Shown: positions 8,495-17,787, counted from the stretch's first letter. The stretch is DNA of 64,000 bases from Fen-1273 sp963837815 (GCA_963837815.1 CAWIOS010000012.1:558001-622000); one strand, 5' to 3'. Numbers and translations are program-made. The notes: generated by a model not told the origin, from the sequence alone.

Positions 8495-9228
8495 CACTCC
8501 TTGTCGTGGCGGTCCTCGCCGCCGGCGGGGCTGTTGCCACCCCGGGCATGATGGCGGGGGACGGAGAATTCGCCCGCCTCGAATACGACAGGGCGGAAGA
8601 GACGTATGATTCCGCGCTGGCATCCGCCTCCGATTCCGCACAGGTCCTCTGGAGGCTCTCCAGGCTCTACGTCTGCAAGGGTGACATGGCGGAACGGGAG
8701 AGGAAAGAAGAGACGTACCGGAAAGCGGCGGCCTACGCCGAGAGGTGCATACGGGCCGACTCGACGATCGCGCAGGGACACACGTGGAAGGCGGCCGCGC
8801 TCGGGAACATCGCGATGTTCGAGGGAAGCAAGGGAAGAGTCCGGCTCTGCAACGAGATCAAGCGCGAGCTCGACTGCGCGATCGCGCTCGATTCGCTCGA
8901 CGACGTCGCCTATTCCATACTCGGCTCGTTTTACCTTGCGCTGGGGAAAGTGGGCTGGTTCGAGCGCCAGATCGCGACCGTGTTCCTGGGATCGCTCCCC
9001 GACGGCGGGTTCGACGAGGCGGAGTCCGCTCTCCGCAGGGCGATCGCGATAGCCCCCGGCATCGTCCGGCATCGGTTTGAGCTGGGGCTCGTGTTCGAGG
9101 AGGAAGGAAAGAAGCAGGAAGCGATCGATGCGTTCAGGGCGGCATCGGAGCTTCCGACGACCGTCGCAAGCGACCCGCGGACGAAGGAGCACGCACTCCG
9201 CCTGGCGGCGCACCTCGGTGAAGAATAA
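8491..9228 (+). CDS. Exported TPR-repeat protein
   Basis: A 245-residue protein with a short hydrophobic N-terminus (MTLLVVAVLAAGGAVA) that reads as a signal peptide or anchor. Helical repeats follow that fit tetratricopeptide repeats, e.g. around AAAYAERCIRADSTI, AESALRRAIAIAPGI and KQEAIDAFRAASEL. ATG 8491 was chosen because it overlaps the previous stop (ATGA) and has a purine-rich site upstream (GAGAAAGGA); the frame is open further upstream but runs inside the hydroxylase gene. It probably scaffolds protein contacts in the envelope. No catalytic motif is seen. Confidence 0.75.
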   Translation: MTLLVVAVLAAGGAVATPGMMAGDGEFARLEYDRAEETYDSALASASDSAQVLWRLSRLYVCKGDMAERERKEETYRKAAAYAERCIRADSTIAQGHTWKAAALGNIAMFEGSKGRVRLCNEIKRELDCAIALDSLDDVAYSILGSFYLALGKVGWFERQIATVFLGSLPDGGFDEAESALRRAIAIAPGIVRHRFELGLVFEEEGKKQEAIDAFRAASELPTTVASDPRTKEHALRLAAHLGEE

Positions 9229-9245
9229 GGGAGAGAAAAGGAATT

Positions 9246-9494
9246 ATGAGCCTGGATCGCTGGGAATTCTGTTACGTCGACACGCTCCGGCATGAATGCG
9301 TCCTGTTTTCCGCACAGGGGATGGAGACGCGGAAAATCAAGAAAGACAAATCGCGGGCGGAGGACAGCAAGGACGATGCCGTGGGACGGTTCGTCGCCGA
9401 GCTGGGGATGGACGGATGGGAGATCGTCTCCGGCACCGCGGATATACGGCCCGTTCTTTTCTTCAAGAAGAAGGCGGAGGATCAGAACGCGTGA
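9246..9494 (+). CDS. Small DUF4177-like protein
   Basis: An 82-residue soluble protein. The opening DRWEFCYVDT and the later GMDGWEIVSG match the pattern of DUF4177-type small proteins, in which an N-terminal beta strand is followed by a conserved G-GWE-V turn. A good ribosome site (AAAAGGAATT) precedes ATG 9246. It is the last + strand gene of the operon and converges with the metallophosphoesterase 35 bases away. Function is unknown. Confidence 0.6.
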   Translation: MSLDRWEFCYVDTLRHECVLFSAQGMETRKIKKDKSRAEDSKDDAVGRFVAELGMDGWEIVSGTADIRPVLFFKKKAEDQNA

Positions 9495-9529
9495 CGGCCT
9501 GAGCCGTTCCGCAAAGATCGCGGCACGTC

Positions 9530-10474
9530 TCACGCCGCCTGGAGTTCGGGAGGATGGACGCGGGGAACAGGGAGGCCGGCGGGGACGGCGGGCTGGTCCT
9601 CCGGAATCGCGATGATCCGGTTCTCGATCGATCCCGGTCCGATCGTGATGAGGTTGAATGCAATTCCCCTGCCGGGTCCGAGGAGCGAACCGCCGCCGTT
9701 GATAAACCGCACGGCCTTCCGCGTGTACTCCCCGTTCACATGCACGTGGCCGTGAAGGACGAGCGCAACGTTGGTCTCCCTGAACAGTTCGAACAACCGT
9801 TTCTTTCCGTGCAGCTTCATCGTCCGCCGTTCGATGGCCCCCCAGACGCTCTGCAGCGTGCCTTCCGCGGGGGACGGGATCTTGTGAAAGTGATGGTGTA
9901 TGAGAACGATCTTCCTCTTCCCCGCGAGCTGCGGGGCCCCCAGAAGCTGCTGAACCCGCCGGAACTGACCGTCACCGACTTCGCCGTTTGACCCGACGGG
10001 GTTCCTCACCGCCGAATAGTGCGCCACCGAGTTCACGCCGATGAGCACGACGTCGCCCAGCACCTTCGCATACGGGAACGGCCTGCCGTGTGCGCCGAAA
10101 AGTGAGCGGTCGAACGCTTCGTGGAAATACCCGCGGAACTCCTCCACCTTCGCGTTAAAGTCGGTATGCCTGCAGCGTCGCGGAAACGTGAGTATGTCTT
10201 CCGGCATGTGGACACCGCCGTACACGTCGTGGTTGCCGATGACAACCGAGAGTTTCGCGGAATCCAGGAGCCCTGCGTTCCGGAAAAGCCCACGGGCGAT
10301 TTCAAGCTCCCTCCCGTCGGCGTCGGCGGCGATGTCGCCGGTCACGACGACGTGATCCACGCGGCGGCGCCCGATCTCCTCGAAGAGCCTCCGCGCACGC
10401 CGAAGGTTGAACCGTCTGTGTTCGACGCTCAGATGGAGATCGGCGACGTGGGCTATTGTGAAGGAGTCGATCAT
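9530..10474 (-). CDS. Calcineurin-like metallophosphoesterase
   Basis: A 314-residue cytoplasmic metallophosphoesterase. All the dinuclear-metal motifs are present: DLH (D12, H14), GD (D47), GNHD (80-83), a His cluster LIHHHFH and GHVH. The fold resembles Icc/CpdA-type phosphodiesterases, but the substrate could be a nucleotide, phospholipid or sugar phosphate. The start overlaps the stop of the upstream GT4 gene by ATGA, so the two are co-translated, which favours a lipid- or glycan-linked role. The frame extends upstream only inside the GT4 gene and was not used. Confidence 0.88.
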   Translation of the reverse strand: MIDSFTIAHVADLHLSVEHRRFNLRRARRLFEEIGRRRVDHVVVTGDIAADADGRELEIARGLFRNAGLLDSAKLSVVIGNHDVYGGVHMPEDILTFPRRCRHTDFNAKVEEFRGYFHEAFDRSLFGAHGRPFPYAKVLGDVVLIGVNSVAHYSAVRNPVGSNGEVGDGQFRRVQQLLGAPQLAGKRKIVLIHHHFHKIPSPAEGTLQSVWGAIERRTMKLHGKKRLFELFRETNVALVLHGHVHVNGEYTRKAVRFINGGGSLLGPGRGIAFNLITIGPGSIENRIIAIPEDQPAVPAGLPVPRVHPPELQAA

Positions 10475-11643
10475 GCCGCCTTCCTCCTCCTGCGGGCCCT
10501 TCCCGAAGACGCAAGGTCGACATACCCCGCGAAGAGCCTGTCGAATATCCTCTCCCACGACTGCTCCGACGCAAACGCGAGCGCGGCGGCCCCCATCGTC
10601 TTCCTCTCGTCCGGGCGGGCGAGCATGTACGAAATCTTTCGCGCGAGATCCTCCCCGTCGCGCGGATCGGCGAGAAGCCCGGTGGCGCCCGATTTCACGA
10701 ACCCGGAGGCACCCCCTTCCCGCGCGCAGACAGGCGGTATCCCTGATGCCATCGCCTCCAGCGTCACGTTCCCGAACGTTTCCGTCGTCGAGGGGAAGAC
10801 GAACAGATCGCTTGACGCGTAGGCGGCCGAGAGCGCCGGGCCCTCCAGCTGACCGAGGAAGAGCGCGCCGGGCATCATGGCGGCGAGTTCCCCGCGCACG
10901 GGACCGTCTCCCGCCAGCACGAAGAGCGCATCGTTCCTCTCCGCTGTGACGATCCGGTACGCCTCCGCGAGCGTCCGGAGGTCCTTCTCCCATACGAGCC
11001 GCCCCGCAAAGAGGAGGACGGTTTTTCCCACGGCACCGTGGAGAGTCCGCCATTCATCGGACCTGTACGCGGGATTGAACATCCCCGTATCCACGCCGTG
11101 CGGCAGGAACTCGGTCGTCGCGAACCCGTGCGAACGGAGCTCCTTCCGGATCGGCTCTGAAGGGACGTACACACGGTCGCAGTCGTTGTACAGTCCCTTC
11201 AGGTAGTTCCAGCTGAACGTCTCGAGGGCCTTGATCTTGTAGTACTTGGCGTAGCTGGGGAAGTGCGTGTGGTACGTCGCAACGACCGGTATCCCCGCGC
11301 GGCGCGCGTAGCGGACCGCGGCGTGGCCGAGAGGACAGGGACTGTTTATGTGTATGACATCGGGATCGAACGCGGCGAGTCTCTCTTCGAAGTGCTTCTG
11401 CCCCGGGAGTGCGAACCGGTAGTCTTTGTAAAGAGGAAACCTGACCGAGGGGACTTCATACATCGGCACCGGGCTGCTCTTTGGAGGGGGTATAATGGGG
11501 GAGAAAAATATGCTCTCGATTCCCGTCTCCACAAGCGCGTCGATGAGCCGGTAGAGCACGCGGGTTACGCCGTCGTGCCCGGGCCGCATCGTCCCGGCGA
11601 AGTACGCGATTCTGAGCCGGGCGTGGTCGGGCCGGTTGTTCAT
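10471..11643 (-). CDS. GT4-family glycosyltransferase
   Basis: A 390-residue GT-B enzyme of family GT4. The N-terminal domain has the glycine-rich PGHDGVTRVLYRL loop and DVIHINSPCPLGH. The C-terminal domain has the EX7E nucleotide-sugar motif in TTETFGNVTLEAMASG. The overall pattern is close to GDP-mannose-dependent and SqdX/MgtA-like lipid glycosyltransferases. A site reading AAGGGGGA precedes ATG 11643. It is transcribed divergently from the glycosidase-like gene at 11923 and coupled to the phosphoesterase downstream. Confidence 0.87.
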   Translation of the reverse strand: MNNRPDHARLRIAYFAGTMRPGHDGVTRVLYRLIDALVETGIESIFFSPIIPPPKSSPVPMYEVPSVRFPLYKDYRFALPGQKHFEERLAAFDPDVIHINSPCPLGHAAVRYARRAGIPVVATYHTHFPSYAKYYKIKALETFSWNYLKGLYNDCDRVYVPSEPIRKELRSHGFATTEFLPHGVDTGMFNPAYRSDEWRTLHGAVGKTVLLFAGRLVWEKDLRTLAEAYRIVTAERNDALFVLAGDGPVRGELAAMMPGALFLGQLEGPALSAAYASSDLFVFPSTTETFGNVTLEAMASGIPPVCAREGGASGFVKSGATGLLADPRDGEDLARKISYMLARPDERKTMGAAALAFASEQSWERIFDRLFAGYVDLASSGRARRRRKAA

Positions 11644-11793
11644 GGGAGAATCCCCCTTTTTTTCAGTGTGTTCCTTTCAGGTGATTGCAGAAGATTCAGC
11701 GGGCGTTGCGAAGTCCCCGCGTAAGGAATTCAGCGACAAACAGGAGAACGCACAGTATGAAGAAAAACGATGATCGCATGACGCACCTTTTCA

Positions 11794-11822
11794 TTGAACG
11801 ATACCAATGTAGCTACTGTATT
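11794..11822 (+). promoter_or_regulatory. Candidate promoter for the 11923 gene
   Basis: TTGAAC at 11794-11799 and TGTATT at 11817-11822, 17 bases apart, resemble -35 and -10 boxes in an AT-rich divergent gap (11644-11922) between the GT4 gene and the glycosidase-like gene. A 90-codon open frame crossing this gap (11685-11957) has no ribosome site and atypical composition and was not accepted. The rest of the gap shows no recognisable element. Confidence 0.35.
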
Positions 11823-11922
11823 TTACGTGAGTGTTACGCCAATGTTATCTCTGGGTTAAATGATACAACATCGTTGAGGTTTCGCACCGAATTCACCATA
11901 TTGGCGCCCGGCACACACATCC

Positions 11923-14313
11923 ATGACGAAACCCGCACCCCTGTCGCGTATCATTGATTTCCTCGTGAAACGGATCGCCGCCGGGTTCAAGATACCCGAG
12001 CCCGCGATCAGAATGTTCCAGACCGCGAACGAGCTGAGCGGGCTGGACAGGAAAACGCTTCCGACCGAACTTATCCCCCTCAACACGATACAGATCTCGC
12101 GCGGACTTCTGAACTTTACGCTCCTCCAGAGCCTGGAGGGTTGGGTGTTCCCCTACTGGGCCGGGAGGCAGTTCGACCCCGCGGACGCGGGGTTCATCCC
12201 CCGCTCCCATCTCGGGCTTTCGATAAACGTTACGCGCAGAAACTGGACCGCGGTCGGCAGCCCCTCGTGCGCCGACGAGCCGGTTGTTGACCCGCGCGGA
12301 GCGGTGATGCCCCATCGCAACCGGTGGACGTCGGAGTGCTGGGTGAAGTGCGGCGGCACTTCGTATTTCCCCTCGCGGGCGCACGGCGTGCGCCAGACGC
12401 TCCGCTCCGGGCTCCCGATCGTGACGACAGTCTTTGACTGCGGCGGCATCACGCTCGAACTGACCGCGTACGTGCACGGAACGACGCTCGTTCAGGAGGC
12501 GACAGTGACAAACACCGGGGAGGGGACACGGAGCTGTACGCTTGCCTTCGCCATCCGGCCGTTCAACGCCGAGGGGGCGTGCCTCCTCCGCGAGATACGA
12601 TTTGACAGGGAAACGAACGCATTCATCATGGACGGAACGGAGCGCTTCACGCTCCCCTGCCCGCCGGATTTCGTCCGCTGTTCGAATCACGAAGGGGGGG
12701 ACTCCGCACGGAGATTCGCCTCGACGGATGGGACCGGCGAGCAGTCGCTCCAGGCGGAGTGCCCCGCGGGGCTCGCAAACGGCTACGCGTCATATGCGCT
12801 GACGCTCGCGCAGGGACAGAGCCGGACGTTCCGCGGCTTTGTCTCCCTGGACGGCACCGGGGCCGTCCCCGGGGACGTCCGGCAGGCAGAAGGAACATGG
12901 ACGAGGCTTCTTGCATCCGGCGCCGAGTTCACGACGCCCGACGAGCGGGTCAACATGCTCGTCCGCGCTTCCCTCTCGACGCTCCTTCTCCTTGTCGACG
13001 GAGATTCGATCACGCCCGGACCCTGGACATATCACCAGTTCTGGTTCCGGGATGCCGCGCTCATGATACGGGCGCTCGATGCGTTCGCATTCCACGCGCA
13101 GGCGCGCGGCGTGATACTCTCGTTCCCTTCCAGGCAGGAGAGATCCGGCTACTTCCGGTCGCAGCAGGGGGAGTGGGATTCGAACGGGGAGGCGCTCTGG
13201 ACCGTGTGGCAGCATGCCGTCCTCTCGGGAGACCCGTCGTTCCTCCCGGGAATCCTCGATTCCCTCGGAAGGGGAGCCGCATGGATCGCCCGGAAAAGAC
13301 GGGAAGAGAGCGCCGGGCTCATGCCCGCGGGGCTGAGCGCGGAGCATCTCGGGCTGGCCGACAGGTATTTCTGGGACAACTGGTGGTCCGCCGCGGGGCT
13401 CGGAGCATACGCCAGGCTCTGCGGCCTTGCAGGGACGCACCGGGATGAAGAGCGCGTACGCGCGGAACTCCGGGACTACATGGACGACATCGAGAGGGCC
13501 GTCTCGGGCGCGCGGAACGACAGGGGGATCGAGGAGATACCCGCAGGCCCCTCGCGGGACATCGACTGCGGGATGATAGGCTCCTGCGCCCCGTGGTACC
13601 CCCTGCAGATCTACGCGCCCGGGGACGCGAGAATGCGCCGGACTCTGGAGACCCTCGCGGACAGGTATTTTCTCGACGGGCTCTTTTTCCAGCAGTTCAT
13701 ACACTCGGGGAAAAACCCCTACCTGACGCTGCAGATCGCACAGGCGTGGCTCCACGCAGGGGAGCGCGGGAAGTTCTGGCGGATGTTCACCGACGTCGCC
13801 GCGCACGCTTCACCGACATGGAATTACCCGGAAGCGATACACCCGGGGACGGGGGGAGGAACGATGGGCGACGGACACCACGGGTGGGCCGCCGCGGAAA
13901 TCGCGTTCGCGCTCCGCTCTGCATTCGTCCGGGAGACGTGGAGCGGGATGCGCAACGCGCCGGAACTGATACTCCTCTCCGGAATTCCCGCGGAGTGGCT
14001 CACTCCCGGAAATGTGATCTCAGCGCGGAGGGCGCCGGTCCCCGGCGGAGTACTCGGAATTGCCGCGCGTGTGACGGAAGATACGCTCTCAGTGGAGATC
14101 GATTACGAGATGAGATCGGAAGGGGAAGCAAGGGAATGGACGATCCGGATCCCCGGGAGGGGATCCCGCGTCACCGTCAACGGGCGCGCGGCGCGCGCCG
14201 TAGAAGTTTCAGAGCGTGAGACCTCGATCAGGCTCGGCGCTGCACGGGGGCGCACAGTCGTGTCAATCGAGAGGCAGGCTGATGAAGCCCCCCCTCACCC
14301 CACGAACCGGTAG
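11923..14313 (+). CDS. Cytoplasmic (alpha/alpha)6-barrel glycosidase-like protein
   Basis: A 796-residue protein with no signal peptide. Residues up to about 340 look like a beta-sandwich domain. From about 345 a helical toroid begins, with PWTYHQFWFRDAALMIRAL and EWDSNGEALWTVWQH, segments like those of glucoamylase (GH15) and glycogen-debranching-type catalytic domains, where acidic residues in such loops do catalysis. A small beta domain closes the protein. It may debranch or trim an internal glucan or other oligosaccharide. The last 19 bases overlap the end of kdpE on the opposite strand. ATG 11923 has no strong ribosome site, so the start is only probable. Confidence 0.65.
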   Translation: MTKPAPLSRIIDFLVKRIAAGFKIPEPAIRMFQTANELSGLDRKTLPTELIPLNTIQISRGLLNFTLLQSLEGWVFPYWAGRQFDPADAGFIPRSHLGLSINVTRRNWTAVGSPSCADEPVVDPRGAVMPHRNRWTSECWVKCGGTSYFPSRAHGVRQTLRSGLPIVTTVFDCGGITLELTAYVHGTTLVQEATVTNTGEGTRSCTLAFAIRPFNAEGACLLREIRFDRETNAFIMDGTERFTLPCPPDFVRCSNHEGGDSARRFASTDGTGEQSLQAECPAGLANGYASYALTLAQGQSRTFRGFVSLDGTGAVPGDVRQAEGTWTRLLASGAEFTTPDERVNMLVRASLSTLLLLVDGDSITPGPWTYHQFWFRDAALMIRALDAFAFHAQARGVILSFPSRQERSGYFRSQQGEWDSNGEALWTVWQHAVLSGDPSFLPGILDSLGRGAAWIARKRREESAGLMPAGLSAEHLGLADRYFWDNWWSAAGLGAYARLCGLAGTHRDEERVRAELRDYMDDIERAVSGARNDRGIEEIPAGPSRDIDCGMIGSCAPWYPLQIYAPGDARMRRTLETLADRYFLDGLFFQQFIHSGKNPYLTLQIAQAWLHAGERGKFWRMFTDVAAHASPTWNYPEAIHPGTGGGTMGDGHHGWAAAEIAFALRSAFVRETWSGMRNAPELILLSGIPAEWLTPGNVISARRAPVPGGVLGIAARVTEDTLSVEIDYEMRSEGEAREWTIRIPGRGSRVTVNGRAARAVEVSERETSIRLGAARGRTVVSIERQADEAPPHPTNR

Positions 14314-14999
14314 CCGATGCCGGACTCAGTGACGATCAACAGGGGGTTCGCAGGGTCCTCTTCGAGTTTCTTCCTCAATTGCCCGACATAGACGCGCGTG
14401 TACTGCGACTCTTCCGCGTACGCCGGACCCCAGACCTGTTCGAGTATGTACCGGTGCGTCAGCACCCTCCCCGCGTTCCTGACAAACAGCGCCAGGAGCG
14501 CGTATTCCGTCCCCGTCAGCCTGACGATCTCCCCCCGCCGCTTCACGACACGCGCGTCAAGATCGACGGTGACCGGCCCCGCGACGATCGCCCCTTTTCT
14601 CTCCGGCTGCTGCCTGTGCCGGATCGCCGCCTTGACCCTCGCAACGAGCTCCCCCTGCCGGAACGGTTTCATCAGGTAGTCGTCCGCCCCCGCGTTCAGG
14701 CAGGAGATCACGTCCTGCTCCGAGTTCCGCACGGAGAGTATGAGCACAGGGACGGTGGAACGGCTCCGGATCTGCTTCAGCACCTCGATGCCGTCCGTAT
14801 CGGGAAGACCGAGATCGAGGACGACGGCCTCCGGGTGGTCGGTCGCGCTCCGCGCAAGCCCCTCACCGCCGGTTGGGGCCTGGTGCACACTGAACCCGTT
14901 CGATTCCAGCGTGAGCTGGAGAAGGCGCCTGATCTGGGGCTCGTCCTCAATGATGAGGACGGGGATGAGGACGGGAGGAGAAGGGGATGTCACGCTCAT
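14295..14999 (-). CDS. kdpE: KdpE, OmpR-type response regulator
   Basis: A 234-residue regulator with an N-terminal receiver domain and a C-terminal winged-helix domain. Conserved acidic residues lie in LIIEDEPQIR, the phospho-acceptor is D62 in VLDLGLPD, and the lysine is in KPF. The DNA-binding part ends TESGIGYRFVG. Together with KdpD it controls the potassium pump in response to K+ limitation and osmotic stress. It overlaps kdpD by ATGA and the + strand glycosidase-like gene by 19 bases at the 3' end. Confidence 0.93.
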   Translation of the reverse strand: MSVTSPSPPVLIPVLIIEDEPQIRRLLQLTLESNGFSVHQAPTGGEGLARSATDHPEAVVLDLGLPDTDGIEVLKQIRSRSTVPVLILSVRNSEQDVISCLNAGADDYLMKPFRQGELVARVKAAIRHRQQPERKGAIVAGPVTVDLDARVVKRRGEIVRLTGTEYALLALFVRNAGRVLTHRYILEQVWGPAYAEESQYTRVYVGQLRKKLEEDPANPLLIVTESGIGYRFVG

Positions 15000-17671
15000 C
15001 GTGATTCCGGAACCGGATATTTCTCAAGAGGAAGCCTGATAACGAACCTGAGCCCGCCCGCGGGACGGTTTTCCGCGCGTATTGTGCCCCTGTGGGCCTC
15101 GACGAACCCCCTCGCGATGGAGAGTCCCAGCCCCGTTCCCCCCGTCCTGCTCCCGGGAACGCGAAAGAACTTGTCGAACACTTTTTCCAGCGCGTCCCCG
15201 GGGAGCCCGGGGCCGTTGTCTGCAACGGTGATCTCGCACTCACTGCCGTCGCCGGCAGCGCGCACGAGGATCTCCGAGCCGGCGGGGGTGTAGAACGAGG
15301 CGTTCAGGAGGAGGTTTGTGAGCACCTGCTCCATGAGCGCAAAGTCGATCCGTATCAGGAGGATATCCGCCGGCGTATCGATGCCGACGCGGAACCCGGA
15401 GAGCTCCGCCGCGGTTTTCGTGACCGCGGAATTGATGAGATCGCGGACGTCGCACCATTCCAGTTTCGGGCGGATGAGCCCCGACTCAAGGCGGGTCATA
15501 TCCAGCAGGTTCTCGACGAGCCGGTTCAACCGGGCGGCGGCGTCGTGGATTTCGCGGGTAAGCTCGTGCCGCGTCGCGGGGCGCCCGGACACGGCGTCGT
15601 CAAGAAGGGTCTCGGACGCCCCGATGATCGCCGAGAGAGGAGTGCGCATTTCGTGCGAGATGGAATTGAAGAGCGTCTTGTACAGTTTCTCGGACTCCTC
15701 GACGACAACCGCCTTTTTCGTGATATCGTTCAGCGTCTCCCGTTCCACCGCGGAGGCGATCTGGCGGATGAAGTTCTCCAGGAGCGTCTCCTGGTCGATG
15801 GAGAGCTTCGTCCCCCCTTTCAGGCTGACGCCGAGCACCCCCAGGGGGTAGCGGGGGCCCGACATGGGATAGTACGTGGCGGACGCGGAAGGGAGCGTGT
15901 CGGTGAAACGTCCCGCCTGCTTTTCGTTCCAGTAGACCCACGCCGCCACGCTGAGATCCTTCTCGGTCACCGGGAGCGTGCTGGCCGGATGCGGGGCGGT
16001 GAATATATCGCCGTCCGTCTGGCCGAGACAGAGGACGACGTCCGCGTTGAAAAACTTCCTGATGTTGGCGACCGCCGCTTCCGCGACGGCGTCCTTCGTC
16101 CGCGCAAGCGAGAGGTCCCTGGAGAGCGTGTACAGGGCGACCGCCCTCCCCTCCCTGATCCGCACGGCACGCTCCTGCGCGCGCGTCCGCGACGTGAGGA
16201 CGCCGAGGACAAGGGCGATGCAGAAATACATCAGGAGCATCAGTATGTCCGGCACACGGGTGACGGAGAACGTGAAGACCGGGGGGATGAACAGGAAGTC
16301 CCATGCGATCGCGCTCATCGCCGCCGCCAGGAGGACAGGCCCCATCCCGAACCTGAGCGGAAGGAGCGCCACGGTGAACAGGAGTATGAGTGAGACCGTC
16401 TGGTACTCGATGAGTTCCTTGAGCGGAAAACAGGCCGCCGCGACAATGAGAGGGACGACCCCCGCGCCGATGTACTGGCGCACACCGGAGTGAGCTTCAA
16501 GGAGGCTCGCAAGCCGGCGTTCCTGCTTTTCCTCCCCTTCCCCCCCGATGACGTGCACGTCCAGGTCGCCGCTCTTGTCGATCAGCTCCTGGAGGAGCCG
16601 CCCGGACTTCTGGAACGTCCCCGGACGGGGCTTGCCGATGAGTATCTGCGTGCAGTTTTCCTGTCGTGCCACGCGTATGAGCGCGTCGCCGACGTTCTCA
16701 TCGGCGGTCGTGACGATCTCGGCGCCCAGCTCGCGCGCCAGCTTGATGTTTTTCGCAAGGAGATCCTTTTCGGCCTGGCTGGGGGTCGCGGACGACTCGA
16801 CGTGCACGGCCACCCAGGAGGCGTCCTGCGTGAACGCCATCCGGCGCGCCCAGCGGATGAGGTGCATCGAGTGGGGGCTTCCGCTCATGCCGACAAGAAG
16901 CCGCTGGCCGGATTTCCACGGCCCCGGGATCCGGTTCGTCCGCATGTAGTCGCGGAGCTGCCGGTCCACCCGCTCCGCCGTAAGACGGAGCGACATTTCC
17001 CGGAGGGCGGTGAGGTTCCCCAGGCGGAAAAAGCTCTCGACCGCCTTTTTCGAACGGTCGGGGGAGTAAACCTTCCCCTCGGCAAGGCGGGCGAGAAGCT
17101 CGTCGGGAGAGATGTCGATAAGCTCGACTTCGTCCGCCCGCTCGAGCATGGAATCCGGGACTGTCTCCCGGACGACGGTACCCGTGATCTGGGCGACGGC
17201 GTCGGCCCGGCTTTCCAGGTGCTGGACGTTGAGCGTGGAATAGACGTCGATACCGCTGTCCAGGATCTCCTCGACGTCCATCCAGCGTTTCAGGTGCCTG
17301 GATCCCGGGGCGTTCGTGTGCGCCAGTTCATCGACGAGGACGAGCTTCGGCCTGCGGGCAAGTATCGCGTCAATGTCCATCTCCTCGATCCGGGTCCCCC
17401 GGTACTCAACGGTTTTCCGGGGGAGGATCGTGAGACCTTCAAGGAGGGCTTCCGTTTCGCGGCGGCTGTGCGTCTCGACAATGCCCACGACCACGTCGAT
17501 CCCGTGGGCCTTCGCGTCGTGCGCGGCCTTCAGCATGTCGTATGTCTTCCCCACACCCGCGGACATGCCGAAGAAAATCTTCAGCTTCGCCCTCGATTCC
17601 GTTTCCTCCGCCCGCCGGATGGACTGCAGCAGGGCGTCGGGATCGGGGCGGTTGTCTTCAGGGTAATCCAT
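14996..17671 (-). CDS. kdpD: KdpD, osmosensitive potassium-channel histidine kinase
   Basis: An 891-residue membrane sensor kinase with full KdpD architecture. The N-terminal KdpD domain has a Walker-A-like GMSAGVGKT (35-43). A universal-stress-protein-like domain spans about 245-365, four close hydrophobic helices (DUF4118) about 395-500, then a GAF-like region, the phospho-acceptor H673 in SISHEMRTPL and an ATPase domain with DNGPGLPG and GTGLGLSI. It senses K+ supply and phosphorylates KdpE. It lies 116 bases after kdpB, separated by a strong hairpin, so it may be expressed at a lower level than the pump genes. Confidence 0.95.
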   Translation of the reverse strand: MDYPEDNRPDPDALLQSIRRAEETESRAKLKIFFGMSAGVGKTYDMLKAAHDAKAHGIDVVVGIVETHSRRETEALLEGLTILPRKTVEYRGTRIEEMDIDAILARRPKLVLVDELAHTNAPGSRHLKRWMDVEEILDSGIDVYSTLNVQHLESRADAVAQITGTVVRETVPDSMLERADEVELIDISPDELLARLAEGKVYSPDRSKKAVESFFRLGNLTALREMSLRLTAERVDRQLRDYMRTNRIPGPWKSGQRLLVGMSGSPHSMHLIRWARRMAFTQDASWVAVHVESSATPSQAEKDLLAKNIKLARELGAEIVTTADENVGDALIRVARQENCTQILIGKPRPGTFQKSGRLLQELIDKSGDLDVHVIGGEGEEKQERRLASLLEAHSGVRQYIGAGVVPLIVAAACFPLKELIEYQTVSLILLFTVALLPLRFGMGPVLLAAAMSAIAWDFLFIPPVFTFSVTRVPDILMLLMYFCIALVLGVLTSRTRAQERAVRIREGRAVALYTLSRDLSLARTKDAVAEAAVANIRKFFNADVVLCLGQTDGDIFTAPHPASTLPVTEKDLSVAAWVYWNEKQAGRFTDTLPSASATYYPMSGPRYPLGVLGVSLKGGTKLSIDQETLLENFIRQIASAVERETLNDITKKAVVVEESEKLYKTLFNSISHEMRTPLSAIIGASETLLDDAVSGRPATRHELTREIHDAAARLNRLVENLLDMTRLESGLIRPKLEWCDVRDLINSAVTKTAAELSGFRVGIDTPADILLIRIDFALMEQVLTNLLLNASFYTPAGSEILVRAAGDGSECEITVADNGPGLPGDALEKVFDKFFRVPGSRTGGTGLGLSIARGFVEAHRGTIRAENRPAGGLRFVIRLPLEKYPVPESR

Positions 17672-17761
17672 CGTCGGCGCGGTTCATGGCGTGGGACTCA
17701 CAGCACAGGCCTCTTGGCACAGGCCCAGTGCCAGAATAGAGAAAAAGGACTCAACATTCAA

Positions 17762-17785
17762 TCCCGCGCCCGTGTGGGCGCGGGA
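17762..17785 (-). terminator. Hairpin between kdpB and kdpD (partial terminator or attenuator)
   Basis: A perfect 10-bp stem with a 4-base loop (arms 17762-17771 and 17776-17785, TCCCGCGCCC pairing with GGGCGCGGGA) starts 2 bases after the kdpB stop codon. On the transcript it is followed by TTGAATG and, some 15 bases later, a TTTTT run, so it is not a textbook intrinsic terminator. It may stabilise the 3' end of the pump mRNA or lower read-through into kdpDE. Confidence 0.5.
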
Positions 17786-17787
17786 CC

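Noticed and set aside
9494..9507. Small hairpin (ACGGC-CTGA-GCCGT) between the DUF4177-like gene and the metallophosphoesterase
   Set aside because: The stem is only 5 bp with no T run on either side, so it is too weak to call a terminator.
11685..11957. A 90-codon + strand ORF in the gap before the 11923 gene
   Set aside because: It has no ribosome site, runs over a likely promoter and into the next gene, has composition unlike the neighbours and shows no recognisable motif.
17715..17733. Inverted repeat TGGCAC...GTGCCA in the kdpD leader
   Set aside because: Arms of 6 bp with a 7-base loop are expected by chance in DNA this GC-rich. It was kept out in favour of the much stronger hairpin at 17762.
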